Shown: piece by piece, positions 14,301-23,300 of the stretch
How positions within the stretch are numbered: the first letter of the stretch is position 1
Layout: each line of letters opens with the position of its first letter
Assembly (NCBI RefSeq): GCF_032854445.1
Contig: NC_088295.1
Coordinates: 38,367,385 to 38,431,384, forward strand
Length of the DNA: 64,000 bases
Direction: 5' to 3'
Origin: Liolophura sinensis
Lineage: Eukaryota; Mollusca; Polyplacophora; Chitonida; Chitonidae
Notes under the pieces: model-generated
Seen by the model: the letters and a program-made list of their open reading frames with translations, nothing else
What the model was told of the DNA's origin: nothing
Databases searched by the model: none
Translations under genes and position numbers: made by a program

Positions 14301-17300
14301 TGCACCTGCTCAAATGACCTCCACTTCTAAAGAAAGTGATACGTAGTACCATGCAAGTTTGAGGTAGTTAGAATTCTGCGAAACGCAATACAGTGCATGT
14401 ATTTGTAATTTATATTATTATTTTAATGCTGATACTGCCGCTTGGACATATAATGTATAATCCGTTCCTTATTGAATATCAAAATTATCTACATTGCTTT
14501 TTTTTGGCAGATCAGGGGATTCCTGCTTCAATCACTACACCAGCAGTGACATATTCTCGTTTACCAGACCAGTACATCGAACGACTAAATTTTTCTCATT
14601 TTCGTTTTCAGCACGGTTCCCAATCAGTCCTTCAGAACAGTAACGTTGTGTATAACGGTATACAATAATGCATCTATATTCGATTACGGAACACCTCTAT
14701 TAATTTAATTTTCACCTCCATGGCCCCTCACCCCCATCCCCACCCCTCCGCATTCTAATATTCTGCTGCATTACGTCATGCGTTCCAGCGGTAATTACAT
14801 ATCTCAATTAGCTACACCGAGGAGATAATTCTCTCCAATGAAGAATTGAAAATTCAACCCATTTGAAGTCATATTTTTACTATATCAATGATAAGTGAAC
14901 CTTAGAGTATAGACACTTCAATCTGTAGGCATATGACTGATAATCATTAGTTACTATCTGATCAATAACACCGCCTCCCAGCTACATTTGCACCGTCTTT
15001 GAGGACCTGAGTACTAAATCATAAACTAAGCCGAGCATTTGGTTTGTTACAAAACTATGTTTTCTATATCTGACTGTGACCATATGGTTTTATCAGCATG
15101 GCCCAAGCGTACCATTGTCAGGACACTTACATGCTGATACGGAGACTTGGTGATAACATGTTGAGTGCATTTGAATGCTAATGCGTACAACAGCCACTTA
15201 GGTTTATCACTTGGTTTATGAACGACCCTTTTAGGCCTTAAAATAAACCACGCTTATTTAAGATTCGGTTATAATATAGCATCTGACCTCTGCTGGATTG
15301 GCTGTGCAATAACTTGGCCACTGAAAAGAGCCGTCTACAGTTTTGTTCTTTTTTGCAACACAACATCGAGCTCGTTGTTATCGCTCAAACAGTTGTTCTT
15401 GTAAGCGACCAACACACCAAAAAAACATAAAATGTAGAACTTAAGCTTATGTTCGCTGATTCCCTTATGGTATGATGGGGGCTGTTCCGACCCTAGCATT
15501 TTGGTGTTAGCGTGGTAATGACTAATGTGAAGCGATGGGTTAGCGTAATGATGGTCTCGTAATGGTGATTCTTGTAAAAGCAGCGTTCCCTTGATGGGGT
15601 CTAAATGACGGTCCACCGTGATTGTGATTCCCGCGAAGTTAGTATAATGGCCTTCCGCTCAAAACTAATGTTTACGGCGATTCCCGCAAATGTAGCGTAA
15701 TGATCGTCCGCTCGAGGCTAATGTAATGGTGATTCCTGCAAATGTAGCGTAACGATCGCCCCTTCGATTCTAGCATAATGCTGATTCCCGCAAAGGTAGC
15801 GTTATGACTGTCCCTTCGATGCCAGCTTCATGACGATGGCTCGCGATGGTGATTCCCTCGATGCGAGCGTAACGATCGTACCCCGAGATGCTAGCTACAT
15901 CGTGATTACTGCCATGCCCAATGAATGAAGATTCCCGCTATGCCCCGGAACGATGACCCCTGTTATGTCTCGCAATGATAATTCCTACTGTCGCGGAATG
16001 ATGATACCCGCTATGTCTCGGAATGAGGATTCCCACGATGCCGCCGGAATGATGATACCAGCTATGTTCTCCGCTTTTCTCCGGGATGATGATACCCGCT
16101 ATGTCTCCAGAACGATGATTCCCACGATCCCGCCGGAATGGGGATTCTTTTGATGAGAGCATAAGCAGATGACAACAAATAGTACACACGTCAGAGATTC
16201 GCTCAAGACAGAAGATAGTGGGAATAGATATCTGTTGCATACTGAGGTCACTATCAGAGAAATCATGGTCTGTTGTCCATTCAGAGGCCACTATCACAGA
16301 AATCATAGTTTGTTACCCATTCAACATCTGTTAGACATTTATCACAGAAACCATTGTCTGATTCCCATTTGGAGACCACATGCACCTTCAGAGGTCACTA
16401 TCACAGAAATCATAGTTTGTTACCCATTCAACATCTGTTAGACATTTATCACAGAAATCATTGTCTGATTCCCATTTGGAGACCACATGCACCTTCAGAG
16501 GCCACTATCACAGAAATCATACAGTGCTGAAAATTTAGAGGCCACTTTCACATAAATCATAGTCTGTTGTCCAATTAGAGGCCACTTTTGCAGAAACCAT
16601 AGCCTCTTGTCAATTAACACTCCATTATCGCAGAAACCATTGTCGGCTGTCCATTCATAGGCCATTTTCACAGCTGTCTTTGTCTGTTGTCCATTCAGAG
16701 GTCAGTTTGATAAAGCCATTGTGTGTTGTCCATTGTCTGTTGCCAATTAGAGGCCACTTTTGCAGAAACCATAGCCTCTTGTCAATTAACACACCATTAT
16801 CGCAGAAACCATTGTCGGCTGTACATTCATAGGCCATTTTCACAGCTGTCTTTGTCTGTTGTCCATTCAGAGGTCAGTTTGATAAAGCCATTGTCTGTTG
16901 TCCATTCAGAGGTCACTTCCACATAAACAATCGTCTGCTGCCACATCAGAGACAATTTCCACGTCAATAATTGTCTGTTACCCATTCAGAGGCGGCTTTC
17001 AAAGTTTTCGTATGTCCCCTTTCTCAAAATTAAAGTTGTAAGAGGATCAGAGGTAACTGCATAGCAGCCATAGCTTACTATAAAACATCATATGTACATA
17101 TTCTCTTTGCCCTTGAAACAAGCATATTTCCTTCATGTTTTTGTCTTCATACTTCCATTTCCATTGCATTGTTTTATTCTTTTGTTTACAATTACTGTAC
17201 TAGTAACTTTCTTAAACGAATGGTTGTTTGCATTAAATGACGTACTTATTATAATGTCCCTTGTACAGTCAATGCGCCAATATCCTCATCTGCATGTATG

Positions 17301-20300
17301 TTCAATGGCCTTGACAGATTCCAGTGTATGCAGTAAGGGACGAATCAGTTATTCCCAGAGCTTGAATGATTGGCTGGCGAAACCATTGATCCATTAAATA
17401 AAGGACTGTGCAGCAGTGTCAACCAAACGAACATCGGTTGGAATTTAATGCAATGGAATTGCTTTGTAGTCACTGAACAATCAGACGAGACGTCGCCAGA
17501 CTGGTGCCTGCAGCTCTCATCTGCGGGATCAATCCATTGGGTCAAGAAATCCTAAGGCATTCAGCAGTTTCCTTAGAAATTAGTGCCAAGCAGACTACCC
17601 GATAAACACAGCTTATCAATAGAGGGAAGCGGTTAATAGTTATTTACAACATACACTTACAGGGCTTGGGATTTGCGGTAAACGCCCTAACTAATTATAC
17701 TAATTTAAGTACGCTTAAAAAATCAATAACGTGGACCAGGGACGAAATGTAAAAGCTTTATAGCATTACGGTGTGCAGAATAATTATGTCACGTAAAGCC
17801 ACCATATTTGGCTTGTAATTGAGAGATTAATGCGTGCTAATTGCCAGAGGAAATCTGGCAGTCTTTTATTACAACCAGGATTGGCACACTGGTTTGTTGG
17901 GCAACTTCTAAGTAAACGTTTCTATTTTTCTGTGACGTAATTTCTGAGTTCGATTGCTCAGCCTGTATACCGATATCTTTGAAAGATGCAAATGAAACGC
18001 AAAATACGGCTGGTGTGTGCTATAACGCCGGGATCAAAAAGAATTGCTTTAAATTGCTTTTTCATGAATTGCTCTTTAACAGTTTTATCCTAGAATGATA
18101 TTCACAGAAGTACATATGGATGAATCACAATCGCGGCATTCAGCGTTACTTATGGATTTTTTGGACACTCCCTTTTACTTTAAATATGATGTAACAGTTG
18201 CTTGTTTCTCAGCCACACTGATTCAAGCCTAATTCATACTGTGCAAATTATGTATCAGGAGTTATCCGGATGCGGAAGTCAAAAGTTACTTAGGGTGTCA
18301 GAAATGGTTTGGTTTGGTTTTGTCTGACCGGGGGCGTAATCCAAGAAAAGTAAATCCGCTTTTAGATCAACAAAGTACGAGCTTTTTACTGCACTTTGCG
18401 TTTGTTGCTTCGGTCGCTCTGACCTTGCTATAAGCACTCACTAAGTAAGCATGACACGAAGGCTGGATATGGTTACATAGGATTTATGTAATGTACTCCT
18501 CCCTCTATGCTGACACATAAATCCACCACATAACTGTGTTATGCTGAGCATTATCGTAAATCCTTTGTCATAAACTTGGGGAAATTGTTCGATGGCTGGA
18601 TTTTCTCTATGTATATGTCCAAGTATTCCAGATCGCACTGGGCGGACATTTCAAGATACTCTGAACGGTGTAGGCCTTGTCATAACACGTATCGATGAAA
18701 AACGGGCCCTCTCTGTGCTTCGTGAGACCAAATACAAATATAAGAAACGCAAATAAGCTCCAGCTTTTCAAATTGTACATAGTACTGACGTACTTGCCAC
18801 TGAGCCGTCAGAACGGCGTAATTGGCAAAATTCCAAAATTTGTTCTCAGGTAATGAGATAAGCAGAGATAAGTGACTTTTATTGAACCTACTCATGAGAT
18901 GCAACAAACGCTTCTTTCTATTCTTACAGAAGATTTCAGCGTTTCAAATTTAGCTAGCTCGTCACTATCGCAGTATTAATCATTTTGGGGGAAAAAGTGC
19001 CCGTAAATTGGTAAAAATTGAAGTAATGCACGAGTGAGTTTTATGGTTTAGTACTAAGTATTACGCGGAGGGATAATGGGGTTTTCCAAAGTGAAGTAGC
19101 AAAAACTGCAAGCATCCTAGTAAAATGACTGGATCATACAAAAACTTTGATGAACTATAATGCCAAGTACACAGACACCTCAGCATATCCGATTAAATGA
19201 AGGTTAAAAGTGAGGTTCAGGTGTAGTAGTGGACAACCTTCACTTTGATGTCACCGTTAAAGAAGCCTTAAATCAATTGGTGGTGGTTTGGCGGCGGTGG
19301 TGGTGGTATACGGAATGATCAAGAACTACAAGTAGAATTTCAGTTAGGCCTGGTACGTGGGAAGGTCTGCCAGCAACCTGCGGATGGTCGTGGGTTTCCA
19401 TCGGGCTCTGCCCGGTTCCCTCCCACCATAATGCTGACCACCGTCGTATAAGTGAAATATTCTTGAGTACGGCGTAAAAACACCAATCAAATAAATAAAT
19501 CATTTAGGCTTGGTCTTAACTCGGTTTCAAGAAAAGGGTCCAGCTGTACCGTATCGGCAAATACATGAAGTGTCTGGAAATCACCATGTGGGTGACAGAT
19601 CGGAAAAAAGAATAATTCACAATCATGCTGATAATTTCTTAACAATAATGTGTGTTCCACACTTCTGGTATCAAATTACTGCTTATAAGATGACTTGTTT
19701 ATCACGGTGTTATCGTACATGAAAAAGAGAGATATGTCAATTGAGCTATCCTATTCCACAGTCACAAATGTTTAACCCTGTTGTATAAGGCGAGGCGATA
19801 CCTAATATTGTGTGGCTTATTGGTCCTTGCAAACTTCAGACAAAGAGCTTGCTCTAAATCGCAAGAGGACGCAAATGAGAACAGTGAAACACGATGGCTT
19901 CTTTTATTCCCATTTAATTTTAAAATTCATAAGGTTTCACCGAGCCTGACGTGCTTAATGGATTGAATTATGACATGGAGATTATCCTAGGAAGTGGTTG
20001 AGTGGTTGTTTTCACGCACAAAGGCCTACGTGGTATCATTCCAGGCCTACTTTTTCAGACTGTTACTGGTTTTACTAAGTCTCTCAATACAGTGTATACT
20101 TATGATCGGAAATTTTAATCGCGTTCGTGTCATCAACACTACGACGTATACGCAGCAGCCGTGTATTTTCTTCTAAGTGCATCTATACAAAAAATGGCCT
20201 GGAAGATTATGGGTGAGGCCTTCCCAGCACGGTGTTGTATTACTACGCCTTACTTCCGGTTCATTAATTTATCGTGGCTGGAATAGCAGACGTTCGAGAG

Positions 20301-23300
20301 ACTTGGGTTCAAATCTTATGGGAATGATCATCCAAGATAAAATAGACCCTGGCAGTCGCAGACCACGGGCGGTGTGTATAGCTGTAACCGCAATGGCCTC
20401 TATATTTTCTACTAAACGCCTTGACAAGTACGAAGGGCTATTTTCCTCAGACAGTCACTTGGAGATTTATGACCAGAGGAGTCTCGACAAGCAATGCCCC
20501 CGACGCTGTTTTTCACCAAGGATGCACATACGCGAATCAATGGCTGGCCCAGACTTTTGGGTGCAAAACACCTGACAAGTAGGCGGACTTAATAAAGCAT
20601 GTAGGTGAAAAATGACAACAAACACGTATACACAAACACTTTATTACAAATCAATTCGATTTCAAGCCTATACTTGAAAGTATAAACCAATCACTGCGTG
20701 GCAATTGCGTGCCAAATTGCATATTCTGTAAAACAATTTAGTGACAAAACGCCTACAAGTCAGAGTGTCTGATTCAGAGATGTTCCTATCTACCCACGAA
20801 GGATCATATCACAGAGTAACATGTCGGTTACGGTGATTTGTGTGATAGCCGAGACTGCACACGTTTGTACGAACGCTAAGCAGGTAGGCGTGGTGGAGTG
20901 GAGGATGGTCTTTTCCTACAGCATTTCCTTATATGTATTCATGGCCCTGGTTTGTGCGATTAGCGCAATCGTCATCAAAACAATATCGAACCAAATGTAA
21001 ATCAGATGTGATGAGTGAAAGATTTAATGCGTTAAAAATTTTAAACTCAGATGTCCAAATCCAAATTTCTGCTCTCTACCATCTGAGCTGGAGGGACATT
21101 CGCATTAGTTACTGTTAGTATAACCACTGAAAAGGTGTCCTGTTGCTACACGTGGTCGCTTGCTATTCTATCCTTATGCAGAAATGGTACGAAGGAATCA
21201 CGCCCCAGTGTGCTGTCTGGTCACTACAGCCATTGGCGACACGAGCACAAAATATTAGCTACTGAGAAGATTTTAAGTACGACATAAAACCCCAAGCACA
21301 CATACACACACGCGCTTCCGGTTTGTCCTGATGCTGCTCCACATCTTACTTTGTTATCAGCCCTGAATTCATTTTAAGAAACATTATTGGGATGTTAGAA
21401 ATTGTTAACTAATCTCTTATATTAATGTGATGTTGACATGCGAACAGCTCATGACAAAAGATGACAGTTATTCGGCTCAAATTTGTAATAACGACGCGAC
21501 AGGAAGTAATAACATTCCCACTCTTCATTAACTTCCACCATAAGTTTAATGAAAAAATTCCTTTCCAGATGAACTTGCCATGATTTTCACCTGTGTATCT
21601 ACGCCATCAAGATTATCTGGTCGACGGACTTCAAAAGCTCAACTGTTTCACTGGAGACGTATATGTCGAAAATATGCACCATGGAAAGTTGTACATTCCT
21701 TTCAAGTTTTACTTCTAACCGCCACACAGCCCACGAAGTCTGATCACCAGAGAGCATGAACATCAAAAATACAATTTAAACATTGTAAATTTAGTGGGCC
21801 GCTTCGCATCAATTTTGTGTTCATGTTGATATACTCCCGCATTTTTATTTGATTCGACTTACTCTACATCACCAATCTGAGGCAGCCTGGAAATTTCCCA
21901 CTAGATCACGTAGAATCGGACTGACTGCATGTAGGACTTGATAAGTCATATTGAACCAGGGGTATAGTTATCGGCTAGAGAAGGGTATTAACTTTCAACG
22001 TATGTCTACCAGAACCGCTCATGCATTTCATTTGTAATACGGTCGAGGCAGTCTCTATTCAACCGCAATTCGCAAATGACATAATAAGATAATTAGCTGT
22101 ATTGGGAGGTAGTCGGGAGTGAATCACTCAGGTTTTAACGAGGTGAAGCTCCTTCGCGGAGCGGTCAAACGTAGGTCTGTCTGGAACCTATCTACACAAT
22201 ACATCCATTAACTCAAGACAAGCTCTGGGCGAGGTAGGCTTTACGGATCCATGCCCCAAGAGAGATCGTGGAGAAAATTGTAGCGAACATCTGAATTCGC
22301 TCTCAGCTATTTCCCAGTGCTATTTATTGTACCTCACAAAACCAGGTGTATAATAAATGCAGGCTTACTCCTTTACTGAGACTATGAGATTGTTGGCGAA
22401 AAGAATTGGATTTTTGTATAACGTTAAAGCCGTGTAAAATATATTTCATCGTCAAATTTTGCGAGCTAATTCATGGTTTTAATGAGCTTGTCACATATGT
22501 CACACTAGATCTAATAATTAAAAAAAACAGAAAAAGTAACAAAAACACAATCAAACAAACAAATAAATAAATAACTAAACGCACACGAGACATAGCAGAC
22601 CTGTGTAAAAACCTTATCAACTAAATCCGCTTTTATTTCCTCACAAAAATCAGAGATACCAGGTACCATATCTTCCCTTTAAACTAAAGTATATAAGAAA
22701 ATCACAAATTCTAATAATCATACTTATGTTTGCTTCTGCTCTTAATTACCAAGGCTCCTGAAGACACATAATGAGGCGTATTTACATTAAAATAAAAGAA
22801 TCTGTACATGTTTGGCACGGGGTTTTGTGAATGGAATAGAGGAAAGCGGCGTTTCCTGTCACATGAGCCAACAGTTGAAAGAAAAGGTCTACAAATCCTG
22901 CATTTACTCATTACCGAAAAAGCTCTCCCTGGCTCGGCGTTCAGTCAGAAAGTTTGTCAGGTACCCAACTCCAGGGCCAATAGTCATCAAACGACTTATA
23001 TCAAAACTTTGAACACACCTATAAATAAACGTTTTGCTCTAGAAAGTTCAAAGTTTGCCATCTGATTCATTACTGCAGAGCAATGTATCACCTACAATTT
23101 GATTGCTTTCGTCTTCCGAGCTTGGCTTTGTAAGCACTGCAATTTATGACTTATGTCTTGAGTTACTTAATAAATCGGATGGCGATATTACGTATTCCTC
23201 CAGTCATTAGCCTAACCGAAAGAAAAATTCCCGCCTGCACAAAACAGGAGGCTCTACCTCAGACTACAAGACAGGCATTGTTGTTGCTGGCCACGAAGGA

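Noticed and set aside
15938-16441. Open frames on both strands with repeated GII and HHSG-like words
   Set aside because: They are translations of the 26-bp and 40-bp tandem arrays, and the unit lengths do not preserve a frame.
19781-19966. Frame resembling a small secreted precursor (RRYLILCGLLVLANF)
   Set aside because: It begins with TTG and no in-frame ATG exists just upstream; no acceptor joins it to anything.
22812-23012. Exon-like plus frame ending at a CAG|GTACCC donor
   Set aside because: No acceptor, no recognised domain, and an overlapping frame of similar length in the same place.
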